Of a stretch of DNA of 64,000 nucleotides, positions 8,192 through 16,968 are shown in pieces. The notes under the pieces were generated by a model. It was not told the origin of the DNA. It worked only from the letters and a program-made list of their open reading frames with translations, and did not search any database. This stretch comes from DATCMU01 sp036563245 (lineage in GTDB: Bacteria; Pseudomonadota; Alphaproteobacteria; Rhizobiales; Devosiaceae): NCBI GenBank assembly GCA_036563245.1, contig DATCMU010000031.1, positions 1-64,000 on the forward strand. Direction: 5' to 3'. The position numbers were made by a program, and so were the translations under genes. Within the stretch, counting starts at the first letter, position 1, and each line of letters begins with the position of its first letter.

Positions 8192-9226
8192 TCAGAATGC
8201 CCAGCTCAGCTCGGCAAGGGCGCCCAGGCGCATGATCTCGAACGGCCGGTTGGTCTCGATATAGCTCTGGGTGGCGACGGTGGGCGGCTCGTATGTGCCG
8301 TCCGGCGGGTTCACATCCTGGGGAGCGGTGACCACCGCGGTAGAGTATGTCGCGTTGGTTGAGCCGGTCAGGTATTGCGCCCTCGCCCCAAGCCGGAGCG
8401 TAAGATTGTCGGTGGGATGGAATCCGACCATGAGCTGTGCCGCGGCGCCATAGGCCATGCCGTCGATGGAAACCGGCGATGTCGGGTAGAGCGTATCGGT
8501 GGCGTTGAGGACGACGGGCGAGAAGCCGGCGGCCCCGATCGTTCCGGTGACCTTGGCAAAGGGAATGGCGGCCAGGTAGCCGTCGATATCCATGAATCCG
8601 AGATTGGCGCGCGCCGCGATGCCAAGGCGCAGGGTATGAATGTCGACATTGTTGGCGACGCTTGCGCCGGTGACGGAATAGCTGCCATCCGCCGACGACC
8701 ATGTAACATCGCTGGCAGAGCCGATGTTGTAGTAGTCGACGCGCCCCATGTCGGGGGAGTCGTTCCAGTACTGGTACCCCGCCAACGCGCCAATTCCGAG
8801 ACCGTTATTGGGGTCGCCGAATGCCATCCAGCCCAGATCCGCGCCGGCATAGCCCACCTGCCCTCCAGCCACGCTGCCCGTGCCCGAAGGCGTGTCGTAG
8901 TCGCCGCTGATGGCAACCGAATAACCGACATTCGCGGTAGCGAAGGTATTGGTCGAGTAGTCGTCGATCCTGAGGTGGCCCTCGAGGATATGGGTCTTGT
9001 CGGTGGACGTGAAATCACCGGCCGTGGTGTTCAGGGACTGCGACCCCATCGAGTACCAATAGCGCAATCCCATCTCGATGCCGACGGGGTCGAGGCCGTT
9101 GTCCTCGTTCGTCCAGGAAGGGGGAAGGCTCCCGCGCATCCCGTTCATGTAGTCTGCGGCATGGGCTGCGCCAGCCAGGGCCAGCGACAGGACGGCGGTG
9201 CTGACAACCGGAACGATACGGGACAT
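8192..9226 (-). CDS. outer-membrane beta-barrel protein, function unknown
   Basis: 344-residue exported protein. A signal peptide (MSRIVPVVSTAVLSLALAG, cleavage near AAHA-AD) precedes a sequence of alternating hydrophobic and polar residues rich in Gly, Asn, Tyr and Trp, and the chain ends in ...LSWAF, a C-terminal phenylalanine typical of barrels handled by the BAM machinery. I recognise it only as a porin-like barrel of the kind often found in Hyphomicrobiales. The ATG at 9224-9226 is preferred because GGAGGAAG lies just upstream. It is a single gene downstream of the DAHP synthase gene, separated by a dyad-containing spacer. Confidence 0.75.
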   Translation of the reverse strand: MSRIVPVVSTAVLSLALAGAAHAADYMNGMRGSLPPSWTNEDNGLDPVGIEMGLRYWYSMGSQSLNTTAGDFTSTDKTHILEGHLRIDDYSTNTFATANVGYSVAISGDYDTPSGTGSVAGGQVGYAGADLGWMAFGDPNNGLGIGALAGYQYWNDSPDMGRVDYYNIGSASDVTWSSADGSYSVTGASVANNVDIHTLRLGIAARANLGFMDIDGYLAAIPFAKVTGTIGAAGFSPVVLNATDTLYPTSPVSIDGMAYGAAAQLMVGFHPTDNLTLRLGARAQYLTGSTNATYSTAVVTAPQDVNPPDGTYEPPTVATQSYIETNRPFEIMRLGALAELSWAF

Positions 9227-9326
9227 TTCTTCCTCCGGACACACGGGTCGGACCTGAGCGATCCAGAGGATTTATGGTCGATTAAGGTTAATGTTCCGCT
9301 AAGCGTGGGCAGGAAGCCAATCCTGT

Positions 9327-9358
9327 CGGCAATGGCTTGCGATCGCAATCGATTGCCG
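9327..9358. repeat. 32-nt near-perfect dyad between aroF and barrel gene
   Basis: A central perfect palindrome, TTGCGATCGCAA (9337-9348), is flanked symmetrically by arms CGGCAAT (9327-9333) and ATTGCCG (9352-9358); 14 of 16 base pairs match. It begins 22 nt after the stop of the DAHP synthase gene and about 100 nt upstream of the barrel gene start. No U-tract follows on the minus strand. It could be a transcript-end stem or an operator. Confidence 0.55.
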
Positions 9359-9380
9359 GCAGACAGCCGCCATTTTCGGC

Positions 9381-10757
9381 TCAGCGGGCTGCGGCGCTCT
9401 GGTTGCGCGGCGGCCGTTGCGCCCGGATTTCCTCGGCAACCAGAAATGCCAGCTCCAGGGCCTGGCTGGCGTTCAACCGAGGGTCGCAATGGGTGTGATA
9501 GCGATCCGACAGGGCTTCCTCGGTCACCGCAGAAACGCCGCCGACGCATTCGGTCACGTCCTTGCCGGTCATCTCCACATGGATGCCGCCCGCATAGCTG
9601 CCCATTTCGCGGTGCACGTCGAAGAAGCTCTTGACCTCGGAAAGGACCCGGTCGAACGGACGGGTCTTGTAGCCCGTCGTTGCCTTGATGGTGTTGCCAT
9701 GCATGGGATCGCTGCACCAGACGACGGTGCGCCCTTCGCGCTGCACGGTCTCGATCAGGCGCGGCAGGTGCTCGATTACCTTGTCCGAACCGAAGCGCGT
9801 GATCAGGGTGAGCCTGCCAGCCTCGTCTTCGGGGTTCAGCCTGTCGATCAGGCGCAAAAGATCGTCATTGCTCAGGGACGGTCCGCATTTGAGCCCGATG
9901 GGATTGCGGATACCGGAGAAGTACTCGACATGCGCGCCATTCGGATCGCGCGTGCGATCGCCGATCCAGACCATGTGTCCCGAGGTCGCGTACCAGTCGC
10001 CCGAGATCGAATCCCGACGGGTCAGCGCTTCCTCATAGCCAAGAAGGAGAGCCTCGTGGCTGGTGAAGAACTTGGTTTCGCGCAAGGCGGGGGTATTGCC
10101 CGGCGTGATACCGAGGGCGCGCATGAAGTCGATGGCCTCGTCGATCTTTTGCGCCAGTTCCTCGTATTTGGGGTACCAGTTGCTGTCCTTCATGAACCCC
10201 ATGGTCCATTCATGCACGCGCGTCAGGTCGGCGTACCCGCCCGACGCGAAGGCGCGCAGCAGGTTCAGCGTTGCGGCCGACTGGCGATAGGCCATGAGTT
10301 GGCGATCAGGGTCGGGAACACGCGCCTCAGGCGAAAATTCGATGCCGTTGACGATGTCGCCGCGATAGGAGGGCAGTGTCTGGCCGCCCACCGTCTCGGT
10401 GTCTGACGAACGGGGCTTTGCGAACTGTCCGGCAACCCGGCCCACCTTGACCACCGGCTTGGACGCGCCATGGGTCAGCACCACGGACATCTGGAGGAAG
10501 GCGCGGAAGAAGTCACGGATATGATCCGCGCCATGCTCGGCGAAGCTCTCGGCGCAATCGCCCCCCTGCAGAAGGAAGGCCTCGCCGCGCGCCACCTGCC
10601 CCAGATAGGTTTTGAGGTCGCGGGCCTCGCCGGCAAAAACGAGCGGAGGGAAAGTCGAAAGCTGGTTCTCGACCGCTTCGGCGCGAACCGGGTCCGGATA
10701 GACGGGGACCTGGCTGATCGGCTTGTCTCTCCAACTCCTGGGCGTCCAGCTCGTCAT
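9381..10757 (-). CDS. aroF: class II 3-deoxy-7-phosphoheptulonate synthase
   Basis: First committed step of the shikimate pathway: condensation of phosphoenolpyruvate with erythrose 4-phosphate. The 458-residue length and the segments LLQGGDCAESF, VVKVGRVAGQFAKPRS, VWIGDRTR, GLKCGPSL, VVWCSDPMHGN and GGIHVEMTG are those of the plant-like class II enzymes, with the metal-binding Cys, His and Glu included. Class II is normal in alphaproteobacteria. The start is the ATG at 10755-10757, giving MTSWTPRSWR, the usual N-terminus; the frame upstream to 10862 lacks family similarity. The symbol aroF is only a convention, since class I and class II genes share names. It stands between gor and the barrel gene, all on the minus strand, with enough spacing for separate promoters. 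Confidence 0.94.
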   Translation of the reverse strand: MTSWTPRSWRDKPISQVPVYPDPVRAEAVENQLSTFPPLVFAGEARDLKTYLGQVARGEAFLLQGGDCAESFAEHGADHIRDFFRAFLQMSVVLTHGASKPVVKVGRVAGQFAKPRSSDTETVGGQTLPSYRGDIVNGIEFSPEARVPDPDRQLMAYRQSAATLNLLRAFASGGYADLTRVHEWTMGFMKDSNWYPKYEELAQKIDEAIDFMRALGITPGNTPALRETKFFTSHEALLLGYEEALTRRDSISGDWYATSGHMVWIGDRTRDPNGAHVEYFSGIRNPIGLKCGPSLSNDDLLRLIDRLNPEDEAGRLTLITRFGSDKVIEHLPRLIETVQREGRTVVWCSDPMHGNTIKATTGYKTRPFDRVLSEVKSFFDVHREMGSYAGGIHVEMTGKDVTECVGGVSAVTEEALSDRYHTHCDPRLNASQALELAFLVAEEIRAQRPPRNQSAAAR

Positions 10758-10892
10758 GGCATCTTCCTGGTTCTGTCGCGGCAACCCGGCTCGCATGCCG
10801 GGCGTCAGCCGGGGCGGTCTACCAAGGCTTGGTGTGCGTGCCAAGCAGCAAATGCCCGGCACGCGGCGCGCGCCTCCCCGGTTTGCCCCAGA

Positions 10893-12278
10893 TTACGCCT
10901 GATCCAGCCGCACGCCGTCCCGGTAGCGATGGCTCGGGGCCTTGAAGGTCACCAGTTCCTCGGCGGCGGTGGGATGAACGGCGATCGCGCGGTCGAAATC
11001 GGCCTTGGTCGCGCCCATGGCGAAAGGCACGGCGACGAGCTGGATCATTTCCGCAGCGCCGGGGCCGTGAATGTGGCAGGCGACGACCTTGCCCCCATCA
11101 GCCTCGGTAATCAGCTTCATCATCATGCGCTCCGTCCTGTCCGAGAGCGTGTTCATCATCGGACGGAACCGGGCAACATAGACGTCAAGGGCCTTGCCGG
11201 TCGCGGCTGCCGCCTCCTCGGTCGGCCCGATGGTCCCCAGCTCCGGCTCGGAGAATACCGCTGTCGGTATCAAGGAATAGTCGAGGCTGGTGGGGTTGTC
11301 GTTGAACAGGGTCTCCGCCACCGCAGCACCTTCGCGGATTGCGACCGGAGTGAGCGCGGCGCGGTTCGTCACATCGCCAACGGCGAAGATGCTCGGGCAG
11401 GTCGTGCGCGAATACGCGTCCACCACGATGGCGCCGCGCGGCCCCAATTCTACGCCAACGCCTTCAAGACCGAGATTTTCCACATTCGGGACGCGCCCGG
11501 TCGCCGTCATCATCGCACCGAACACGCGCGCGTCGCCATCGGCAAACACCGCCCGGATGCGGTCGTGCACCTGTTCCACCCGCTCCACGGTATTGCCGTA
11601 CAAGAGTTCGATGCCGCGTGCGCGCAAGCCGGTTTCAAGCCCCTCGCGCAGGTCGCCGTCGAAGCCGCGCAGGATGCGGTCGCCGCGGTAGACCAGCGTC
11701 GTCTTGACACCGAGCCCGGCGAAAATGGTGGCAAACTCGACCGCGATATAACCGCCGCCCTCGATCAGGATAGAGGCGGGCAAGCGTTCGAGATGGAATG
11801 CCTCTTCCGAAGTGATGACCAGATCCCTGCCCTGTATTCCCGGACGGTAGGGCCGCCCGCCGGTCGCAACCAGGATGTGGCCGGCCTCGTATTCGACACC
11901 TGAATTGACCAGCCGCACCGTATTGGGGCCGGTGATCACCGCGCGGTCGCGCACGAGTTCGGCGCCGGCCGCCTCAAGACCCGACACGTAGGCGTTTTCA
12001 AGCCGGTCGATCTCCTTGTCCTTGTTGGCCAGCAGGGTTGCCCAGTCGAAGCGCGCATCGACCTGCCAGCCGAAACTGCGCGCGATATCGAAACTGTCCG
12101 CGAAGCGGCTGGCATAGACAAACAGCTTCTTGGGCACGCAGCCACGGATCACGCAGGTCCCGCCGACGCGATATTCCTCGACAATGGTGACCTTCGCGCC
12201 ATAGCGCGCCGCCATTCGAGCCGCCCTGACGCCGCCCGATCCGGCACCGATCACCACGAGATCCCGTTTTTGCGTCAC
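10893..12278 (-). CDS. gor: glutathione-disulfide reductase
   Basis: FAD-dependent cytosolic reductase of 461 residues that regenerates glutathione with NADPH. The N-terminal FAD site GAGSGGVRAA (11-20) is followed by the redox-active disulfide in GGTCVIRGCVPKK (Cys42 and Cys47). The NADPH domain has GGGYIAVEFA, then the second FAD motif SIFAVGDVT, and the C-terminal catalytic HPTAAEE. The start is GTG at 12276-12278 with GGAGG 9 nt upstream; the frame to 12365 would read through the terminator-containing spacer. Gor downstream of rpiA and a DUF2059 gene is a recurrent order in Hyphomicrobiales, but here a clear terminator precedes gor, so it probably has its own promoter. Confidence 0.95.
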   Translation of the reverse strand: MTQKRDLVVIGAGSGGVRAARMAARYGAKVTIVEEYRVGGTCVIRGCVPKKLFVYASRFADSFDIARSFGWQVDARFDWATLLANKDKEIDRLENAYVSGLEAAGAELVRDRAVITGPNTVRLVNSGVEYEAGHILVATGGRPYRPGIQGRDLVITSEEAFHLERLPASILIEGGGYIAVEFATIFAGLGVKTTLVYRGDRILRGFDGDLREGLETGLRARGIELLYGNTVERVEQVHDRIRAVFADGDARVFGAMMTATGRVPNVENLGLEGVGVELGPRGAIVVDAYSRTTCPSIFAVGDVTNRAALTPVAIREGAAVAETLFNDNPTSLDYSLIPTAVFSEPELGTIGPTEEAAAATGKALDVYVARFRPMMNTLSDRTERMMMKLITEADGGKVVACHIHGPGAAEMIQLVAVPFAMGATKADFDRAIAVHPTAAEELVTFKAPSHRYRDGVRLDQA

Positions 12279-12348
12279 AGAGGCCTCCGGAAGAAGTTCT
12301 GGCGCACACGCGCCGGAGCCAGAAGGAAAGATGTGGGCCGGATCGCAC

Positions 12349-12376
12349 AAAAAAAGACCCCGCACAAGGCGGGGTC
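12349..12376 (-). terminator. rho-independent terminator after DUF2059 gene
   Basis: On the minus strand a perfect 8-bp stem (GACCCCGC with GCGGGGTC, 5-nt loop) is followed directly by seven T residues. It starts 36 nt after the DUF2059 stop, and should end the rpiA-DUF2059 transcript before gor. Confidence 0.92.
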
Positions 12377-12412
12377 CGTCAACTTGGAGTGATGGGCGAT
12401 TGAATCGCCCGG

Positions 12413-12958
12413 CTAGAGCTTGACGCCCTCGGCTTCGAGCTCGGCCTTGACCTTGGCGTAGAACTCGGTCCGCAGGTTGTTGCGGAAGACGGTCAACACC
12501 GCCTCGAGTTCGGAATTGATGGCCTTGTTCTGGGCGGAGAGCTTCTTGCCCACGTCGGATGAATAGAAATCGACGATCTGCTGGAGTTCATCCTTGGTGA
12601 ACCGCAAGGCATAGACCCGGGCGAACTTGTCCATCAGGTCGTTCTTGGACGGGATGTAGCTGTCGAGAACCTTGGTGATGGCATTCTTGGCCTTCTCGCC
12701 AATGTCGGGATTGGTGCGCATCACCGTGCGCATCGTCTCGATCGCCGTCTGGCCCATGGTGTTTTCGAACACCTTCGCGGTGTCGGTCAGTTCGACATAC
12801 TTGTGCGCGAGGGCAAGCTGGTCGGGCGAGACTTCCTGCGCCACCGTTGCGGGGGCCGGCGTCTTGTTGTCCTGGGCTTGCGCGGCGATCGCGGGCACAA
12901 GTGCCACGGCAGCCACAACCGCGATGATGGCCGGTCTGATGTGCGAAGTGCGAATCAT
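12413..12958 (-). CDS. exported DUF2059 domain protein
   Basis: 181-residue exported protein: a signal peptide from MIRTSHIRPA to about AIAAQAQ, then an all-helical DUF2059 domain with the recognisable segments MRTNPDIGEKAKNAI and ALRFTKDELQQIVDFYSSDVGKK-type sequence, in which the FYSSDVGK stretch is a family hallmark. No molecular function is established for the family. The ATG at 12956-12958 is chosen over a longer frame because it begins the signal peptide. It follows rpiA by 44 nt and ends at a strong terminator, so rpiA-DUF2059 forms a two-gene unit. Confidence 0.88.
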   Translation of the reverse strand: MIRTSHIRPAIIAVVAAVALVPAIAAQAQDNKTPAPATVAQEVSPDQLALAHKYVELTDTAKVFENTMGQTAIETMRTVMRTNPDIGEKAKNAITKVLDSYIPSKNDLMDKFARVYALRFTKDELQQIVDFYSSDVGKKLSAQNKAINSELEAVLTVFRNNLRTEFYAKVKAELEAEGVKL

Positions 12959-13002
12959 GAGACTTGTCGTCCCCCTATGATTGGGAATCGTTGAACGCTC
13001 GT

Positions 13003-13695
13003 TCACGCGACCCGTTTCTCGACGCCTTGCGGCCCCGCAATATAGGCCGCTTCACATAGGCCAAGAAAGAGCCCGTGCTGAACCACGCCGGGCACGTCCA
13101 GAAGCGCCCGGGACACGGCTTGTGCATTGGAAATGCGGCCAAAAGATGCATCGAAGATCAGGTGTCCGCCATCGGTGAGGAAGGGTTGGCCATCCCTTGA
13201 GCGGCGCTGTGCGAGCCCCCCTTGTGCACCGTGTTCGCGCATGACCTGCTCGATGGCGCGCGCCGTGGAGCCGGCGCCAAACCGGTTCACCTCGACCGGC
13301 AATGGAAACCGCCCAAGCGTTGCGACAAGCTTGCCCGCGTCGGCGATCACCACCATGCGCTTCGACGCAGCGGCAACGATCTTCTCGCGCAAAAGGGCAC
13401 CGCCGCCACCCTTGATCAGGGCCAGGCCGGGCCCGATCTCATCGGCGCCGTCCACGGTCAGGTCCAGTTCGGGCAGGTCCTCGAGCGTGCTGAGCGGAAT
13501 ATTGAGCCGTCGCGCCTGTTCAGCCGTCGCTTCCGAAGTGGGCACGCATATGCATTGGAAGCCTTCGGCCACCCTCTTGCCCAGCAGATCCACGAATTCC
13601 GCCGCCGTGGACCCGGTGCCAAGCCCGAGGCGCATGCCGGGCCGCAACTCGGCCATCGCTGCCGCCGCGGCGTCGCGTTTGAGGTTTGCGCTCAT
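13003..13695 (-). CDS. rpiA: ribose-5-phosphate isomerase A
   Basis: Interconverts ribose 5-phosphate and ribulose 5-phosphate in the pentose phosphate pathway. The 230-residue sequence has all RpiA landmarks: LGLGTGSTA phosphate-binding loop, LTVDGADEI with catalytic Asp residues, and IKGGGGALLREKI with the catalytic Glu/Lys region. The ATG at 13693-13695 follows a run of seven G residues that serves as ribosome binding site; the frame to 13797 has no family support. It is the first gene of the unit ending with the DUF2059 gene. Confidence 0.96.
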   Translation of the reverse strand: MSANLKRDAAAAAMAELRPGMRLGLGTGSTAAEFVDLLGKRVAEGFQCICVPTSEATAEQARRLNIPLSTLEDLPELDLTVDGADEIGPGLALIKGGGGALLREKIVAAASKRMVVIADAGKLVATLGRFPLPVEVNRFGAGSTARAIEQVMREHGAQGGLAQRRSRDGQPFLTDGGHLIFDASFGRISNAQAVSRALLDVPGVVQHGLFLGLCEAAYIAGPQGVEKRVA

Positions 13696-13958
13696 GGTTG
13701 CCCCCCCGGGATGGACACGCCGGCTACCCGGCACCGCCCTGCTATTCGCGCAATTGTGACCTGTCAACGGTTCGCATTTCAGCAACAGGCTTACCAAGTG
13801 TAACGAGACGGCAACACTTCACAGTACAATAATCGCATTGCGCGAGGCTTTCGGCCATGCCGCTTTGCCGCCGCGCTGAAAATCGCTAAAAATAACCGGT
13901 CGAGTCCGGCGCTCTTGACTTGCCGTGCTCATGTTGTCCCAGGGGCTGAGACATACAC

Positions 13959-14552
13959 ATGAAGTTTTCCGCAGTAGTCCGCACAATCATTCTGGCCGCG
14001 ATGGCGCTTGCAATATCGGCGATGCCGGTAATGGCAGCCCGGGTTTACAACCCCGATACCAATACGTGGGAGGAAAAGGCCGCCGTTACCCGCAAGGGCA
14101 TCAGCTACAAGCCGATCCCGCGCACGGTCGTCGACTATGCCACCAAATATGCCGCAGGCACGATCGTCGTGGAGACCAGCGAGCGCCGGCTGTATTTCGT
14201 GCTCGGCGACGGCAAGGCGCTGCGCTACGGCATTGGCGTGGGTCGTGACGGCTTCCGCTGGTCTGGAACCAACAGGATTTCGCGCAAGGCCGAATGGCCG
14301 GGCTGGACGCCGCCGGCAGAAATGCGCAAGCGCGTGCCGGGCCTGCCTGCGTACATGCCTGGCGGGCCGGACAATCCGCTTGGCGCGCGCGCGCTCTATA
14401 TCGGCGCGACGCTTTACCGCCTGCACGGCACCTCCGAACCCTGGACGATCGGACAGGCCGTCTCGTCGGGCTGTATCCGGCTCACCAATGACGACATCAT
14501 CGACCTCTATGAACGCGCCAAGGTCGGGGCGATGGTCGTCGTACGCCAGTAA
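13959..14552 (+). CDS. L,D-transpeptidase (YkuD family)
   Basis: Exported or membrane-attached 197-residue enzyme expected to make 3-3 peptidoglycan cross-links or to attach proteins to the wall. A signal sequence (about residues 1-26, ending MPVMAA) precedes the YkuD domain (about 67-196), with the catalytic signature His156 (RLHGTSEP) and SSGCIRL containing Cys172. The family's usual length and an uninterrupted active site suggest a working enzyme. Rhizobiales carry many paralogues, so a specific name is not justified. It is a single gene, divergent from rpiA, with 263 bp between the two starts. Confidence 0.93.
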   Translation: MKFSAVVRTIILAAMALAISAMPVMAARVYNPDTNTWEEKAAVTRKGISYKPIPRTVVDYATKYAAGTIVVETSERRLYFVLGDGKALRYGIGVGRDGFRWSGTNRISRKAEWPGWTPPAEMRKRVPGLPAYMPGGPDNPLGARALYIGATLYRLHGTSEPWTIGQAVSSGCIRLTNDDIIDLYERAKVGAMVVVRQ

Positions 14553-14658
14553 TTCGGTTCTACTGACGCAAGTTGCGAGGGGATCGGGCGGCAACGTTCG
14601 GTCCCCTGCTCATTTCGATGGGCTGGCGGTCGCCGCAAAGAAACGTTAGGCTGCGCTA

Positions 14659-15702
14659 ATGAACCGCATCGACACCACAGGACGCGAACCCGCTGAGACC
14701 GCTCCGGCCAGACCGCTGGTCGACCGGTTCGGCCGCCATGTCACCTATCTGCGGATCTCGGTGACCGATCGATGCGACTTCCGCTGCACCTATTGCATGG
14801 CGGAGGAGATGACCTTCCTGCCAAAGCGCGATGTGCTCTCTTTCGAGGAGATCGATACCATCGCCTCGGCATTTGTCGCGCGGGGCGTGCGCAAGCTGCG
14901 CCTGACGGGCGGCGAGCCACTGGTGAGGCGTGATATCATGCGCCTGTTCAAGGCGTTGTCGCGGCATCTGGATGCAGGAGCGCTGGACGAGCTGACCCTG
15001 ACCACCAATGGCAGTCAGTTGGCCCGGTTCGCGGGTGAACTTGCGCGCCTCGGCGTGAAACGGGTGAACGTTTCGCTGGATAGCCTGGACGCGGATCGCT
15101 TCACGCGCATCACGCGACGCGGGCGGCTCGATCAGGTGCTGGGCGGAATCGATGCCGCCGCGGATGCGGGCCTCAAGGTCAAGATCAACATGGTTGCCCT
15201 GCGCGGTTTCAACGACGATGAAATCGTCCCCATGATGCGCTGGGCGCACGGTCGCGGCTTCGGACTGACGCTGATCGAGGAGATGCCGCTGGGCGAGGTC
15301 GATTTCGACCGGGTGGGCAGTTACCTGCCGCTCAGCGAGGTGCGCGACATGCTGGCCGGGCAATTCACGCTCGAACCGCTACCGTTGCGCACAGGTGGAC
15401 CGGCCCGCTATGCCCGTATCGCGGAAACCGGCGGCACTATCGGTTTCATCACGCCGATGACGCACAATTTTTGCGAGGGCTGCAATCGGGTGCGCCTTAC
15501 CGCCACCGGCGAGCTCTACATGTGCCTGGGGCAGGAAGACAAGGTGAACCTGCGCGAGGCCCTTCGCGCCGGCGGCCCGACCGGCCTCGACGCCGCGCTC
15601 GACAAGGCGATGTTCCTGAAGCCAAAGGGTCATGATTTCGTCGTCGACCGCGACCATCCGGAACCCGCGGTGTCGCGCCACATGTCGGTGACCGGCGGCT
15701 GA
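14659..15702 (+). CDS. moaA: GTP 3',8-cyclase MoaA (molybdenum cofactor synthesis)
   Basis: Radical-SAM enzyme that rearranges GTP in the first step of molybdopterin synthesis. The N-terminal cluster motif CDFRCTYC (Cys39, Cys43, Cys46) and the C-terminal second 4Fe-4S site (FCEGCNRVR, then YMCLG) are both complete, and the chain ends in the conserved Gly-Gly tail that reaches into the active site. 347 residues is the family's normal size. No other moa genes are adjacent, so the rest of the pathway lies elsewhere. The gene ends 18 bp before the convergent Lrp-type regulator. Confidence 0.96.
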   Translation: MNRIDTTGREPAETAPARPLVDRFGRHVTYLRISVTDRCDFRCTYCMAEEMTFLPKRDVLSFEEIDTIASAFVARGVRKLRLTGGEPLVRRDIMRLFKALSRHLDAGALDELTLTTNGSQLARFAGELARLGVKRVNVSLDSLDADRFTRITRRGRLDQVLGGIDAAADAGLKVKINMVALRGFNDDEIVPMMRWAHGRGFGLTLIEEMPLGEVDFDRVGSYLPLSEVRDMLAGQFTLEPLPLRTGGPARYARIAETGGTIGFITPMTHNFCEGCNRVRLTATGELYMCLGQEDKVNLREALRAGGPTGLDAALDKAMFLKPKGHDFVVDRDHPEPAVSRHMSVTGG

Positions 15703-15720
15703 CGCTCGGGCAGGCCGCCC

Positions 15721-16200
15721 TCAGCCGTCCTTGATTACCGCATATTCCAGCGGCAGGGCCGTCGTGTACTTGATCTGCTCCATGGCAAAGGACGAACTGA
15801 CGTCGGACAGCGAAATCTTTGCGATAAGCTGCTTGTAGAATGCGTCATAGGCGGCGATATCGGGCACCACGACCCTTATCAGGTAGTCCACCTCGCCGCT
15901 CATGCGGTAGAATTCCACAACCTCGGAGAAATCCTCCACGATTGCGGCGAACTTTCGCAGCCAGGAATCGTTGTGTTCATTGGTCCGGACGGCCATGAAT
16001 ACAGTGACGCCGGCATTGACCTTGAACGGGTCGAGCACGGCAACCCGTCGCTTGATGACGCCGTCCTCTTCCATCTTCTGAATGCGCCGCCAGCACGGTG
16101 TGGTAGACAGGCCGACCTTCCGACCGACTTCGGCGACTGGCGTGGTGGCATCCTTTTGCAGCAAAGCGAGAATCTTGCGATCGATCTGATCGAGCGCCAT
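15721..16200 (-). CDS. Lrp/AsnC family transcriptional regulator
   Basis: 159-residue DNA-binding regulator. The N-terminal helix-turn-helix (about residues 4-60: LDQIDRKIL ... TPVAEVGRKVGLS ... CWRRIQKME) precedes the RAM effector domain (about 65-150), with the typical SGEVDYLIRVVVPD stretch. The start is the ATG at 16198-16200 behind GGGGCTC. The effector is probably an amino acid, as in the family generally; the target is unknown. A perfect 22-bp dyad lies 46-67 bp upstream of the start and is the natural candidate for autoregulation. Convergent with moaA, which is probably unrelated. Confidence 0.92.
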   Translation of the reverse strand: MALDQIDRKILALLQKDATTPVAEVGRKVGLSTTPCWRRIQKMEEDGVIKRRVAVLDPFKVNAGVTVFMAVRTNEHNDSWLRKFAAIVEDFSEVVEFYRMSGEVDYLIRVVVPDIAAYDAFYKQLIAKISLSDVSSSFAMEQIKYTTALPLEYAVIKDG

Positions 16201-16245
16201 GCGAGCCCCATAGATAAAAATTTCGACAACTGAACCGGATTCATG

Positions 16246-16267
16246 GGGGAAATTGGCAAATTTCCCC
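16246..16267. promoter_or_regulatory. perfect dyad upstream of Lrp-type gene, candidate operator
   Basis: Two 9-bp arms, GGGGAAATT (16246-16254) and AATTTCCCC (16259-16267), form a perfect inverted repeat around the 4-nt spacer GGCA. The site is 46 bp upstream of the regulator's start codon. Lrp-family proteins commonly regulate their own genes through such dyads; the link here is inference from position. Confidence 0.6.
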
Positions 16268-16304
16268 ACTCGGGCGCGGATTCAAGGCCCCTTCATTCCA
16301 AATG

Positions 16305-16868
16305 TCAACTCCCGAGCAGCGACCTTATCCAGTCCAGGACATTTTGTTGCGGGCCTGCCATGGCGTGCCCCTGCCGCCAGGCCCGCGGATCGACGAATTC
16401 GCCGCCCCAGATACCCCTTGAGGCCACCCGGGCGCGCAATTCGACCGAAAGATATTCGTCGCGCGCGACCGCCAGCCCCTCGCTCACCATCAGGGCCGAC
16501 AGATCGCGGCCCGCGCTGGTGCAGTGCGCCAGTATGCGGCCATATCGGTCGTGACCTTCAGGCCGGCATATGGTTTCCGCGCGGCGAATTGCCTGAGCCA
16601 GCCGCTCGCTGGCTGCCCTGCCACATGTCCAGTCGCCACTGGGGCGATGGCATGTCTGGTCGCTTTCGGGCGCGTCAATTCCTAACAGCCGCACCCTTTT
16701 CCCAGCCAATGCGAGGGTATCCCCATCCACCGCAGTAGCGAAGCCGGAGAGGTCGGCACCACGATCCTCGGGCACCAGCGCGAGCCAAGCAGCACCGGCC
16801 ATTGCGGCCCCTGCGAGCATCACACGGAATGCCTGTGGAAAGCGTGTTTTCGCGTACCAATGCACCAT
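16305..16868 (-). CDS. SNase-like thermonuclease family protein, membrane-anchored or secreted
   Basis: 187-residue protein with an N-terminal hydrophobic segment (about residues 15-35) followed by a staphylococcal-nuclease-like OB fold: the metal and catalytic residues appear in VDGDTLAL, RLLGIDAPES and DRYGRILAHC, and the C-terminal part has LSALMVSEGLAVA. The ATG at 16866-16868, preceded by AGGGGG, is preferred to the one at 16893-16895. Members hydrolyse nucleic acids outside the cytoplasm, though many chromosomal copies have no tested activity. It is monocistronic, between the Lrp gene and the divergent kinase gene. Confidence 0.88.
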   Translation of the reverse strand: MVHWYAKTRFPQAFRVMLAGAAMAGAAWLALVPEDRGADLSGFATAVDGDTLALAGKRVRLLGIDAPESDQTCHRPSGDWTCGRAASERLAQAIRRAETICRPEGHDRYGRILAHCTSAGRDLSALMVSEGLAVARDEYLSVELRARVASRGIWGGEFVDPRAWRQGHAMAGPQQNVLDWIRSLLGS

Positions 16869-16968
16869 GTCTGCGCAACCCCCTGTTAACCACAAACTTT
16901 TAGGCTTGGCGCCGAGCGTCGCGGAGTCCCGCTACATCTCCGCATAGAGTAGTACAACGAGTAACCTG

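Noticed and set aside
9281..9300. CtrA-type TTAA-N7-TTAA site upstream of the barrel gene
   Set aside because: Two TTAA elements occur, but only 2 bp apart; the spacing does not fit.
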